From NCBI GenBank assembly GCA_944320775.1, contig CALUIV010000013.1, positions 1 to 64,000 of the forward strand: a stretch of DNA of 64,000 nucleotides, given 5' to 3'. The notes beneath the pieces were generated by a model, which had not been told where the DNA came from, searched no databases, and worked only from the letters and a program-made list of their open reading frames with translations. This document shows positions 1 through 9,030 of this stretch, in pieces. A program made the translations under genes and the position numbers. Numbering within the stretch: the first letter of the stretch is position 1; every line of letters begins with the position of its first letter. Source of the DNA: an uncultured Paraprevotella sp. (GTDB taxonomy: Bacteria > Bacteroidota > Bacteroidia > Bacteroidales > Bacteroidaceae).

Positions 1-369
1 ATTTTCTGCAAATTTACGCTCTTGAAACCATATAAACAACTGTACTACAATATTTTAATTTATAGAACTCCTCTTATTTCATTTATATCTATCTAATCCG
101 TTTCTAAATCTCAAACAACATTAAACCAATATTTCCCAGTCCTTTATCAATAAAGAAGGAGAAGATCAATTTTTAAAGAGCTATCCCGCCAAAAACTTAC
201 ATGACAGAAATTTCATTCCTAGTTTTTCTACGATTAGAACACTATTTTATTTCATCACAAATAAAATGAAAAAGAATAAGAAATGCAAAGAAAAATACTT
301 TTTATACAATAATATGTATAAAAAGTATTCTATTTAAATTGGATATAGCTAAAATCCTACTTGGATTCA
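1..369. other. AT-rich non-coding region
   Basis: I see no supportable gene here. The stretch is AT-rich and holds only the hairpin at its right end, which serves the minus-strand gene that stops at position 370. A plus-strand reading frame starting at 339 runs into the minus-strand gene and is its shadow. Confidence 0.6.
294..329 (-). terminator. Rho-independent terminator of the 370-2412 gene
   Basis: Perfect 14-bp inverted repeat (AATACTTTTTATAC at 294-307 with its complement at 316-329, 8-nt loop), followed on the minus strand by a T-rich run. It lies about 40 nt past the stop codon of the minus-strand gene. Confidence 0.75.
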
Positions 370-2412
370 TTAATCAACTTGAATTAAACGAGCATGAATA
401 TGCCCGTCCTGATCCAGGGTATATTCACTCACCACACCATTATGTGAGCTTTCGGAATTGGTTGAAACATTCTGACGTACTTGCAGACAGAAAGGACGGA
501 CGGTACCTTTGCCAATATTATACGACCACAAATCTCCATCACGTGCCAAAAGACAGGCATCTACAATCTTACCTTCGGGAGTATAGACCACCAGTAGACC
601 TTCCCGATTCGGATAATTATAGGATTTCGGCACGTCACCGAACTTGTATAGGGAGCAAACCACATATTTACCGGCACGGAAAGTATATAATGGATACCAC
701 CCAATGGTCCGTTTCTCACAGGTAGGGTCTATTCCGTCGGGAATGAAGCGACGGACGTAACCCACACTTAACGGCTCCTCCGAGGTCGAAGAAGGTCCGC
801 CTCCTGCCGTAGTCGCTTTCTTCCGGCTCTCTAAAGAAAACAGATTCTTCACATCGTCCCGATCACCGAAAGGACGGAACAGAGACAGATAATCGGCAAA
901 GGAAACAGACACGTCCTCCGCATCGCGTTCCTTTATTTCCTTCCAGGCTTTCTGAATCTGTACGCCGGTAATCCGGCCGTCGCCACGAATCTCATAGCGC
1001 ATGCGGCGCACTTCAAAATCCTGGTTTCCAAAGTCGGCCAACTGCTGTTCATTCAGACAAGAAGCCTGATCGGACATAAAGACCATGCTGTCCAGATCGC
1101 CTTTCATGCGGAAATAATACACATCGCCCATACAAGGGGCAAATCCTTCGCGCCCCAATACCCGATAATCCAGCGGGAAACCGGTTGGAGTATAAGTGGC
1201 CATCACGTAGTCCGTAAAATTCCAGCCTTTGTGATTCAGTTCACAATCTATACGGAAAAAGGCCACATCCAGATTCTTGTAAGGAATGACTGAACCTTTC
1301 AGGTGTACGATAGTGGCACCTTCGTAATCCTCATCAATCATCTTGGGCAAAAACAGCGTATCGAAACCGCTTGCTACATTCTTCTCATTGATTCCGCCCT
1401 TGCCAAACAGATCTAAGGAAAACTCCTTGCCTTTCCACGGTTCAAAGCCGGATTTGTAATGCTGATAGGCTACGTTCCGGACGGATTCGTAGAGCGTTAA
1501 GGCCGAAGCAGGAGGACAAGCCGGCGCGGACTTCTTACGCAAGGTATAGATAAACGGCAAGGAGGGGTTTTTCAAGGAATAGATCCGTGCTTTCTGAAGA
1601 TCATGGCTGATTCTTACGGAAAACTCCACATCTTTTCCGTGATACCAATATTCTGCAGCCGGATAGATGCTTCCATCTGCATCCATATCAGTTTCATCAC
1701 CAAAGTCCCAACCATCCGGCCGCTCCGCTTCTCCTTGAAAGATACAAGCTTTCTGCTGGTGCACATCTTTTGAAGACAACCAGAATGATACTTTCAGATC
1801 ATTCACTTTCTCCCAAATCAGAGTCTGGGAAATCGTATCGTTCTGAAAAAACAAAGTATCTTTCTTCTGCTCTGTCTTTTTCCATCGCGCCCTTCGGTCT
1901 ATCTGCTCCAATTCCGACAATGATTTGCGGACAAAAACCTTTTCCGACAAATAATTCGGATTGCTCAGATAAATATTTCCGTCTCTCAAAACAGCATCAT
2001 AAGATACAGACATTTGTTTATAAGCCTGAGCATGGAGATAAGAATCGATACCATGAACAGCATCAGTCCGCCAAACGGTAACCGGCACAGCATCATCAAA
2101 AAGCTGATTCCCATCCAGAGACAAGTCAAAACGCATCCGGTCTTTCTCTATTTTCAGGTTTCTGGCCTCTGCTACGAAGAAACCGGGATAATAACCTTCT
2201 CTTGCCGAAACGAATTCATCTGTTGTTCCCCAAAAATAAAGCCGGACAACATCTTTCTGATACTTAAGCGCCAGGATCCGATCCTCCGCATGTGAACCGC
2301 CCGGATCTGCACTACAATAATAATATACGATGGAATCTGCCGTTCCGACAGCACTACAAACAACCGGGAATAGGACAACCAACATGATTCCCAACCATAA
2401 AAATCGTTTCAT
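370..2412 (-). CDS. Secreted protein of unknown function
   Basis: I do not recognise this 680-residue protein. It begins with a clear signal peptide (Lys-Arg, then a hydrophobic stretch to about residue 20, with cleavage likely after the Ala of CSA), so it should be exported to the periplasm or beyond. There is no lipobox and no C-terminal sorting domain that I can see. The mature part is rich in Tyr, Trp, Asp and Arg and looks like a mainly beta-structured soluble protein; there are no further membrane segments. Its start lies 12 nt after the stop of the M56 peptidase/TonB gene, so the two are almost certainly co-transcribed and the protein may be a partner or target of that membrane protease. 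That functional link is inference from position only. Confidence 0.75.
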   Translation of the reverse strand: MKRFLWLGIMLVVLFPVVCSAVGTADSIVYYYCSADPGGSHAEDRILALKYQKDVVRLYFWGTTDEFVSAREGYYPGFFVAEARNLKIEKDRMRFDLSLDGNQLFDDAVPVTVWRTDAVHGIDSYLHAQAYKQMSVSYDAVLRDGNIYLSNPNYLSEKVFVRKSLSELEQIDRRARWKKTEQKKDTLFFQNDTISQTLIWEKVNDLKVSFWLSSKDVHQQKACIFQGEAERPDGWDFGDETDMDADGSIYPAAEYWYHGKDVEFSVRISHDLQKARIYSLKNPSLPFIYTLRKKSAPACPPASALTLYESVRNVAYQHYKSGFEPWKGKEFSLDLFGKGGINEKNVASGFDTLFLPKMIDEDYEGATIVHLKGSVIPYKNLDVAFFRIDCELNHKGWNFTDYVMATYTPTGFPLDYRVLGREGFAPCMGDVYYFRMKGDLDSMVFMSDQASCLNEQQLADFGNQDFEVRRMRYEIRGDGRITGVQIQKAWKEIKERDAEDVSVSFADYLSLFRPFGDRDDVKNLFSLESRKKATTAGGGPSSTSEEPLSVGYVRRFIPDGIDPTCEKRTIGWYPLYTFRAGKYVVCSLYKFGDVPKSYNYPNREGLLVVYTPEGKIVDACLLARDGDLWSYNIGKGTVRPFCLQVRQNVSTNSESSHNGVVSEYTLDQDGHIHARLIQVD

Positions 2413-2424
2413 AAATCATTAAAA

Positions 2425-3867
2425 TTAAACGTTTTTCATAACTTCTTCTTTCTCTTCTTCAACAGATTGTGGCAACACAAAACGAATCGGCAATCCCATT
2501 CTTACATGTACCAGCTTTCCGTTATTCAGCTTTCCGGGCAACCAGTTCGGCATCTCCCGAACCACCCGCAAAGCCTCTGCGTCAAGCAAAGGATGAATGC
2601 TGTTTTTGATTTCAATCTGCTCCAGAGCACCACTGCACGTCACCACAAAATGTACCAAAACCCGTCCTTCAATTTTCTGAGCAACGGCTTCCTGTGGATA
2701 AACAATATGGCGCGCCACATAATTAATCAATGCCGAATCACCTCCAGGAAATGAAGGAAGAATCTGCAACCTGCGAGTCACATTGAAAACAGTATCCCGG
2801 TCGGACTTCGTTTTTAAATTGGATTCTGACTTAAGCCTTGGTTTTGATTTTGTCTTAGGCAGGACTGACTGTTCAACTTCATTTTCATTTTTCCTTATCT
2901 GATCAGACTCTGCTGGTTGAACAATTTTATTTTTTTCGAAAACACGCATCGGAACAACCATTTCCAGTGCTTGAAAACCCTTTTGTTCCACCTTAAATGA
3001 AAACAACATCAACATACATAAAGCCAAAGGCAGGACATAAAGACCTTTCATAGACTTCCAGATTTTTGATTTTCCTTTCAGCATCATTGCAATGCGTTGT
3101 TTCAACAAACTCTGATTGAAACTATGGGTCAGACCATAAATTTTCGGACCAACAGTTTTTTGAATCAGCAATAACTGATAAGTCTGTGCATCAAAACCGG
3201 AAGCCAATACATAACGGTCAGCCTCGAACTCATGCACCATCCGCAAATCGCGCTTCAACCACCAGGCTGCCGGATTAAACCACTGAAAACAAAGAAACAG
3301 TTCGGCCAAGACCAAATCATAAGCATGCCCCAAAACCGTATGGGCCCGTTCATGAGCCAAAACACAATCTGCCAACAAACCATTGTCTGACTCAGAAAGA
3401 ATCACCCGCCCCAACCAACTGAATGGTCCGATCTGCCCCGGATAACGATAAAAGACCACCCCGTCGGCTGCCCGTTCTTTCCGGCATTTTCCCAACAAAG
3501 AGGACAAATAGCCAAAAACCAACAGATTCTTCAACAACAGCAGGATCACACCGGAAAAATAGACTGTACAGAAAATCATTTGCCAGGAGAAACTTCTGGA
3601 AACCGAACGGGAATCCGCAACTACAGTCACAACTGATTCCTGTAAAGCTACGAGTTCGGACAAAGACTCCGAAAACACTGTAGGATGCTCCGAAATCCCC
3701 AATGAAATATCTACCAACGGAAGCAACAAGGCACAAAACAACGAACCCAACAATACCATCCGGTTCAGACAATGAAAACTCTCCCCACGTAACAATAAAC
3801 GGTAAAACGACTCATAGAGGAATACGCAAACCGCAGACTGGACCAAATAAATAAAAAATGCCTCCAT
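2425..3867 (-). CDS. BlaR1/MecR1-type M56 membrane peptidase with TonB C-terminal domain
   Basis: 480 residues. The N-terminal part has several membrane segments (about residues 1-20, 35-55, 97-120 and near 280-295). A zinc-protease HEXXH motif is seen as HERAH at residues 172-176, with the downstream EAD motif near 215-217, which is the M56 signature known from BlaR1/MecR1. Residues about 370-470 form a TonB C-terminal-type domain (FPGG, YPQEA, then GRVLVHFVV), an arrangement common in Bacteroidetes. BlaR1 proteins sense an envelope signal and cleave a BlaI/MecI repressor; here no BlaI gene lies upstream (3868-4221 has no such frame), which is unusual. It leads a two-gene unit with the secreted protein downstream. 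Confidence 0.85.
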   Translation of the reverse strand: MEAFFIYLVQSAVCVFLYESFYRLLLRGESFHCLNRMVLLGSLFCALLLPLVDISLGISEHPTVFSESLSELVALQESVVTVVADSRSVSRSFSWQMIFCTVYFSGVILLLLKNLLVFGYLSSLLGKCRKERAADGVVFYRYPGQIGPFSWLGRVILSESDNGLLADCVLAHERAHTVLGHAYDLVLAELFLCFQWFNPAAWWLKRDLRMVHEFEADRYVLASGFDAQTYQLLLIQKTVGPKIYGLTHSFNQSLLKQRIAMMLKGKSKIWKSMKGLYVLPLALCMLMLFSFKVEQKGFQALEMVVPMRVFEKNKIVQPAESDQIRKNENEVEQSVLPKTKSKPRLKSESNLKTKSDRDTVFNVTRRLQILPSFPGGDSALINYVARHIVYPQEAVAQKIEGRVLVHFVVTCSGALEQIEIKNSIHPLLDAEALRVVREMPNWLPGKLNNGKLVHVRMGLPIRFVLPQSVEEEKEEVMKNV

Positions 3868-4039
3868 ATATCAGATTTTCCAGAACCGGTCAAGATCTGA
3901 ACATTCATACAGAACCCTGGACCTGTACCTGATAATTAAATTTATAAGTTAGACAGATGCAAATAACGGTATTTTATCGTTTACAAACTAATTTTTCTAG
4001 TTAATAAATGCAAATCCCATAAGAAAGGAACTACGAACT

Positions 4040-4105
4040 GGTAAAAACGAGATGGGCAACTCATGAGACTGAGATGGCCAACTGGGTAAAACCAGATGGG
4101 CAACT
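4040..4105. repeat. 22-bp tandem repeat, three units
   Basis: Three head-to-tail units of exactly 22 nt (4040-4061, 4062-4083, 4084-4105). Each ends in the core AGATGGGCAACT (AGATGGCCAACT in the middle unit); units 1 and 3 also share a GGTAAAA-like first half. A period of about two helical turns in a divergent promoter region suggests binding sites for a protein, which is inference. A related core occurs near 40116 in another intergenic region. Confidence 0.75.
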
Positions 4106-4192
4106 GAATTTAAGAACAAAATACAGCAACATGGAATATACTGAAAATTATTAAAAAGCGTATGAAAATCATTCTTTTTCCCTATTTTTGTA

Positions 4193-4200
4193 TACAATAA
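4193..4200 (+). promoter_or_regulatory. -7 promoter element (TATTTTTG)
   Basis: Exact match to the Bacteroidetes -7 consensus TAnnTTTG, 21 nt before the ATG of the DUF6377 gene. No clear -33 TTTG is seen at the expected distance. Confidence 0.45.
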
Positions 4201-4221
4201 AAATCCTATATTGAAAATATC

Positions 4222-5856
4222 ATGAATCTTAATACACACACAGAATCCAAGAATCTTTTCCTAAAAACATACATCCTTTTCTGGTGTATCCTGTTCAGTT
4301 CTTTCGTTAATGGACAAAATAAGAACATCGTGGAGACCAGTATGAAAGAGCGCTGACCGAACTCGACATACGGCTAGACAAAACAGCAGATTATGAATCG
4401 CAAAACATACAAAAAATTAAAGCGGCACAGAAACAACTTCAAGAAGCAAACAACCCAAAAGACAAATTATTACCGGCACGTATCCTTGTAGAAGAGTTTC
4501 TGTTCTACCAATCCGACTCCAGTCTCTACTATGCAGATTTGGCAGTTTCTATTGCCCGGCAAACCGGAAACCATACTGCTGAGAATCAAATGTTAAGCCG
4601 AAAAGCCATTATTTATGCCCTCTGCGGTATGCCTTGGGAAGGAGAGACAATATTAGATTCATTATGCAATACCCCAATGGACAAAAGCGCCAAAAACGAA
4701 GTCTTCAAAGCTTATATTGACACGTATTGGAACTTTATCAAAGCCACAACCTCCCCAACAACCTGATTTCCAGAAATTATATCCGAATGGGAGAAATGGA
4801 AGATTCGGTAAACAAATACGACCCGGAACCTCATAGCCGACTTTTACGATTGAAATACCGCAATAATAGCGAGCAAGAAGTCATTGATTGGGTAAAAAAG
4901 ATGATGCAAAAAACCGGAAATCTGACAGAAAAATCGGCCTATGCCATGATTTTAGCTGACAAATATCACCAACAAAACAAACTGGACGAACGCAACCGTT
5001 ATTGGACCCTGGCGGCCATCTACGATATCGAAGCCAACAAAATGTTCAGTACGGCGCTCATCAAAGTGGCCACACTTATGGCTGAACAGGAACAATGGGA
5101 AAGAGCCTCAAAATATGCCAGCTGTGCACTCCATCGGGCAATATTCTATCGGGCACGGTCAAATACCTACGAATTAGCCCCGATTTTAGAACAATGCATG
5201 CTACACGAAAAAAACAAAGCAACACCTGAGCACTTTTGGCCATTACCGCAACTGTAATCCTACTGCTGACCATAGGCATGTCTTTCCTATTCATACGAAA
5301 ATACAGAAAAACTTCAGAACAGAATCAACAAGAACTTAAAAAGAGTAAGGAAGAAAATGAACTGTTGAATAATCAGTTACAACAATCCGAAACTTCTTTA
5401 AAACATCTTTCAAAAGGAGTCGTCAATTTTCTGTCCATCAGCATTGACTCTATTTTTGAACTGGGTTCGATGCGTCACACTGTTCTGAACAAACTCCGGT
5501 CAAAGGAAATAGAACAACTGACAGCCCTCTTTAAGGGAGAAACAAATCTGGCACAGAACCAAAAACGTCTGCTCAGAAGATTTGACATTGCATTCTCACG
5601 TTTGTATCCTGACTTTCAAAAACAAGTAAATGATCTGTTGAAAGACGACTGTAAAATAGAATCCCCGGAAAACGAACTGCTCAACAACGAACTGCGCTTA
5701 CTGGCTCTGATGAAAATAGGTATTACCGACAGTAGCAGAATCGCAACGATTCTGGACATATCCGTAAACACGGTCTATTTCTACAGAAACCGGTTAAAAA
5801 ATAAGGCCAGAGATAAAGAAAACTTTGAAGAAGAGGTGCTGAAAATAACATTTTAA
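4222..5856 (+). pseudogene. Broken DUF6377-type TPR/HTH transmembrane regulator
   Basis: The pieces add up to one DUF6377-family protein: a signal-like N-terminus from 4222, a helical repeat region (LTELDIRLDKT, then DSSLYYADLAVSIA), a membrane segment (VILLLTIGMSFLFI, about 5255-5295), a short coiled coil and a C-terminal LuxR-like helix-turn-helix (IATILDISVNTVYFYRNRLKNKA). Three frame changes break it: near 4340 (before TATGAAAGAG), near 4735 (TTT tract; one more T restores NFYQSHNLPNN) and near 5235 (TTTT tract; one more T restores EHFLAITATV). All three shift the same way, as single-base losses would, so the last fragment is back in the first frame. The family usually sits beside glycan-use genes and is thought to regulate them; the next gene is a GH31 glycosidase. 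Sequencing error in T tracts is possible, but the neighbour is also broken. Confidence 0.85.
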
Positions 5857-5968
5857 ATGTGTTTTTTTCGGAACTTTATTCTATGATTTTCCTTATAATA
5901 TAAGGAGTAATCTATTTATTATAAGCAGTTTGCATACACAACAGTTCTATGATTCAATTTATGGTCTA

Positions 5969-5999
5969 TTGACTGTGACCTACATTGGAAGTATATTTG
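5969..5999 (+). promoter_or_regulatory. Promoter of the GH31 gene
   Basis: A TTG -33 element at 5969-5971 and a TATATTTG -7 box at 5992-5999, separated by 20 nt, match the Bacteroidetes sigma-A (RpoD-type) promoter. Transcription should start near 6004-6006, about 60 nt before the GH31 start codon. Confidence 0.65.
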
Positions 6000-6035
6000 C
6001 AAAAGCAGCGAATCTACATGATGCCGCTGCTTTTG
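6000..6035 (+). promoter_or_regulatory. Hairpin at the extreme 5' end of the GH31 leader
   Basis: Perfect 11-bp inverted repeat (arm CAAAAGCAGCG at 6000-6010; partner at 6025-6035) with a 14-nt loop and a TTTT end. It begins almost at the predicted transcription start. It could stabilise the 5' end of the message or act as an early terminator/attenuator; the sequence does not decide. Confidence 0.5.
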
Positions 6036-6067
6036 ACATAACATGTATTATTCCATTTATTTAAACG

Positions 6068-8253
6068 ATGAAAACACAAGACAAAAATCAGGTCGGCAGA
6101 CTGAAAATGCAAAGACACGGAAGAAAACTTCTGCGTACAACAGCACTTCTGATTTTCGGAGTTGCATCACAATGGCTTTCCGCACGTTCCTTCGTCATTG
6201 AGAACAGCCGCATCACCTTCATTACAGACAATCTGGTGCGTCTGGAATATGCAAACCATTAAAAATTCTTGAATGATTCAACCCTGTTTGCAGTAATCAG
6301 AAAAGATTATGATGTCGAAGTCGAGCACCGTCAGGAAGGCAACAAACACTTCTTCACAACGAAAGCCATGAATCTGGAATTCGACCATGACGGATTTCCA
6401 TTCGGACAGAACAACGTACGGGCATCGTTCATGATGAACGGAAAAAAACGAGGATGGTGTATCACGGATGGACAAAGCGGCAATCTGAAAGGAGCTCTTT
6501 GTACCCTTGACGGCATTGGCGGACCGGTAGAAAGAGAAGAAGGATTGTTAAGCAGAAACGGATGGTATTTAATCAACGATACCGGAAAAGATATCTACAA
6601 AAACGGAAGATTATGTTACCGGGACAGAGACCACGTACAGGACCTTTATCTGTTTGTCTACGGTACGGACTACAAAGCGGCTCTAAAATCACTGGCCGCC
6701 ATCAGCGGTCCCGTACCCATGACCCGAAAGTACGTACACGGCGCCTGGTATTGCCGGTGGTGGCAATATACAGCCGACGACTATCGGGAACTTGTAGCCG
6801 GATACCACGATCATGGTTTTCCACTCGACATCATGGTCTTCGACATGGACTGGCACAAAAAATCATTCCAAAGCGGAACAGGACATGCCTACACCCGCGG
6901 ATGGACCGGATACAGCTGGAATCGCGATCTGATACCAGATCCCAAAGGACTCATTCAGAAATTCAAGGACCAGAATGTCTATGTAGTACTCAACGAACAT
7001 CCCCACGACGGACTACGTCCCGAAGAAGATGCTTACCAGGCTTTTGCCAACGAACTGGGGACAGAATATACCCAAGACGGTACACCCATTTTCGATGCCG
7101 GCGATCCGGTCTATATGAACAGTTTCATGAAACATGCCCATCAGGAAAGTGACGACATGGGTATTGCTTTCTGGTGGCTGGACTGGCAACAGGATTATGC
7201 CTATCCGTTTGTACGTGGTACTACAACCAAACATTTGCCTTGGCTTAACGAAATCTATTACAATTATTCCCAAAGAACCATACAAGATGAAAACGGAGCC
7301 GAAAAAACGCTGCGTGGTGCCGGATTCAGCCGTTGGGGCGGATGGGGCGACCATCGTCATCCGATACAATTCTCGGGCGATGCTGTCGGAAACTGGGAAA
7401 TGCTTCGCTTTGAGGTAGATCTGACCACGACCAGCGGAAATGCCGGCTGCTTCTTTTGGGCACACGATATCGGCGGATTCTATGACGGAATGGATCCGGA
7501 ACTCTATACCCGCTGGACACAATTCGGTCTGCTCAACTCTTCGCTGCGTATTCATTCCGTAGCCGGAGAAAAAAATGACCGTCGGCCCTGGCTTTGGGGA
7601 GAACGTGAGGAAAAAGCCATGCGCGATATCTATCTGCTCCGGTCAGGTCTGATGCCCTATATCTATTCTACTGTACGCCAGTGTCATACCGAAACTCTTC
7701 CGCTCAACCGAGGACTATACATCGAACAACCGGAAGCAGAAGAATCTTACAAGCATCCTGATGAATTTTATTTTGGCGACTTGATTCTGGGAGCTCCAAT
7801 CACAGAGGCAGGAAAAGGTCCGGACAAAACAGTCACAAAAGAAGTGTGGTTCCCGGCAGGAAATCCCTGGTACAGCCTGTTTGACGGAAAAGTCTACGAA
7901 GGCGGAAAATCAACAGCAGTAACCTGTACATTGGAGGAATCGCCCGTATTTGTAAAAGGAGGCTGGCCTTTGCCGATGCAACCCGTCAAAGAACGAATGG
8001 CCTCAGCACCACTGGACACACTGATTGTCAGATGTTATCCAGGACAAAATGGAGATCATAATTCCTACACACTCTATGAAGATGACGGATTGACCACAGA
8101 CTACCAAAAAGGGAAATTTGCCACAACCATACTCACATACAGCAAAAAAGAAGAAGCCATTACTGTAACGATAAACAAAACAACAGGAAAATTCGACGGA
8201 CAACCCTCAAAAAGAGCAGTATTGATAAAGATATCATTGTTCAGATCAATTAA
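6068..8253 (+). pseudogene. Broken GH31 family alpha-glycosidase
   Basis: The reading frame from ATG 6068 has a signal peptide (TTALLIFGVASQWLSA) and the usual GH31 start (SRITFITDNLVRLEYANH), then hits an in-frame TAA at 6260-6262. The same frame goes on without a shift (KFLNDSTLFAVIRKDYDVEVE) through the catalytic barrel: GAWYCRWWQY, DIMVFDMDWH, FWWLDWQQDY (likely nucleophile Asp region), RWGGWGDHRHPIQFSGDA (likely acid/base Asp) and a C-terminal YEDDG beta-domain motif. The 3' end is damaged as well: after KFDGQPSKRA the frame runs on to 8422 through a terminator hairpin, while another frame gives a plausible family end (SSIDKDIIVQIN) stopping at 8251-8253. A small deletion near 8205-8215 would explain this. 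Family members hydrolyse alpha-glucosides or alpha-xylosides; the exact substrate cannot be told. Follows the broken DUF6377 regulator. Confidence 0.85.
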
Positions 8254-8258
8254 ACAGC

Positions 8259-8299
8259 ATGCTCCCAAAGACAAGCAATTGTATTCGGGAGCATTTTTT
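8259..8299 (+). terminator. Rho-independent terminator after the GH31 gene
   Basis: ATGCTCCC at 8259-8266 pairs with GGGAGCAT at 8287-8294, followed by a run of six Ts. It lies just after the TAA at 8251, supporting that codon as the ancestral end of the GH31 gene. Confidence 0.8.
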
Positions 8300-8571
8300 C
8301 TATCCAGACTTAATCTGAAAAACGGACAAAAAAAACATACCCGCTCCGCAACAATTAAAGCCCGACAACACTCAACTGATCAGAAAATAAAAAGAGTCAA
8401 ATATAATATATTCCCCACTTAAAAATAGATTCATAGCTTACTAATTTACAACGAAATAACCGTTTTATGAGGTTTTCAACAGCCTGTCGAAAAAAAAAGA
8501 ACGAAAAAAGTGGGGAAATGTGGGGAATTTTGTAACTTTGAAGCCTAAAAAATATAAGAGGAGTAAGCAGC
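8300..8571 (+). promoter_or_regulatory. Region upstream of mraZ with MraZ-type boxes and promoter
   Basis: No gene lies here. Two TGGGG repeats at 8511-8515 and 8521-8525 are exactly 10 nt apart, the spacing known for MraZ operators (TGGGN repeats with 5-nt spacers). A -7 box TAACTTTG lies at 8533-8540, so the boxes sit over the expected -33 region, as expected for autorepression by MraZ. An inverted copy of the first box (TTCCCCACTT) is at 8411-8420. Transcription should start near 8546. Confidence 0.65.
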
Positions 8572-9030
8572 ATGAGATTTACCGGAAACATCGACGCAAA
8601 AACGGACGCAAAGGGACGTGTATTCCTCCCTGCTGCATTCCGGAAAATTCTTCTGGCCAACGAAACGTACTCATTGGTCCTGCGAAAAGATGTCTTTCAA
8701 AAATGCCTGGTCCTCTATCCGGAAAGCGTCTGGAATCTTTTGGTAGACCAGATAGCGACACGTACGAGCGCATTCGACCGTAAAGGAAGAGAGGTGCTCC
8801 GTAAATTTGTTGCCGGTGCAGAATACATCACACCCGATAGTAACGGAAGAATCCTGCTGACCAAACGGAATCTACAGGCTGCTGAAATCAAAAACGACAT
8901 CCGTTTTATCGGCGTAGACAACACTATTGAAATTTGGGCAAGGGAAACCGCTGAACAATGGGATAACGAAGATTTCGGCGATGAACTGGAAGAACTTATG
9001 AAACCCGAAAAAGAACAAGAAGCCACATGA
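8572..9030 (+). CDS. mraZ: Transcriptional regulator MraZ
   Basis: 152 residues, the usual size for MraZ, with two SpoVT/AbrB-like swapped-hairpin halves (residues about 5-50 and 80-130; TDAKGRVFLPAAFR and TPDSNGRILLTKRNL mark the two repeats). MraZ is a ring-forming DNA-binding protein that represses its own dcw operon by binding TGGGN repeats before mraZ; such repeats are visible at 8511-8525. First gene of the division/wall operon; its stop overlaps the start of rsmH (ATGA). The longer acidic tail after residue 130 (EEQWDNEDFGDELEELMKPE region) is ordinary for Bacteroidetes homologues. Confidence 0.95.
   Translation: MRFTGNIDAKTDAKGRVFLPAAFRKILLANETYSLVLRKDVFQKCLVLYPESVWNLLVDQIATRTSAFDRKGREVLRKFVAGAEYITPDSNGRILLTKRNLQAAEIKNDIRFIGVDNTIEIWARETAEQWDNEDFGDELEELMKPEKEQEAT

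Larger units (their letters stand above)
3868..4221. other. Divergent intergenic region
   Basis: No gene in this 354-nt stretch between the minus-strand M56 peptidase and the plus-strand DUF6377 pseudogene. It holds a three-unit 22-bp tandem repeat at 4040-4105 and a good -7 box for the plus-strand gene at 4193-4200. An 80-codon minus-strand frame at 3997-4239 covers the repeats and resembles no protein I know. Confidence 0.6.

Noticed and set aside
4040-4105. Short CRISPR array
   Set aside because: Units are directly adjacent with no unique spacers between conserved repeats, and there are no cas genes in the window.
3997-4239. 80-codon minus-strand frame as a BlaI-like repressor
   Set aside because: Too short, no helix-turn-helix, and it covers the 22-bp repeats.
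4720-4770. Programmed frameshift in the DUF6377 gene
   Set aside because: No slippery heptamer with a downstream structure, and two other frame breaks in the same gene.
6260-6262. In-frame TAA in the GH31 gene as a recoding (readthrough) signal
   Set aside because: No known sense use of TAA or nearby recoding element; the 3' end and the neighbouring gene are also damaged, so plain nonsense mutation is simpler.
8254-8422. Extra C-terminal 57 residues of the GH31 frame
   Set aside because: They are translated from a terminator hairpin and the region upstream of mraZ, and have no resemblance to the family.
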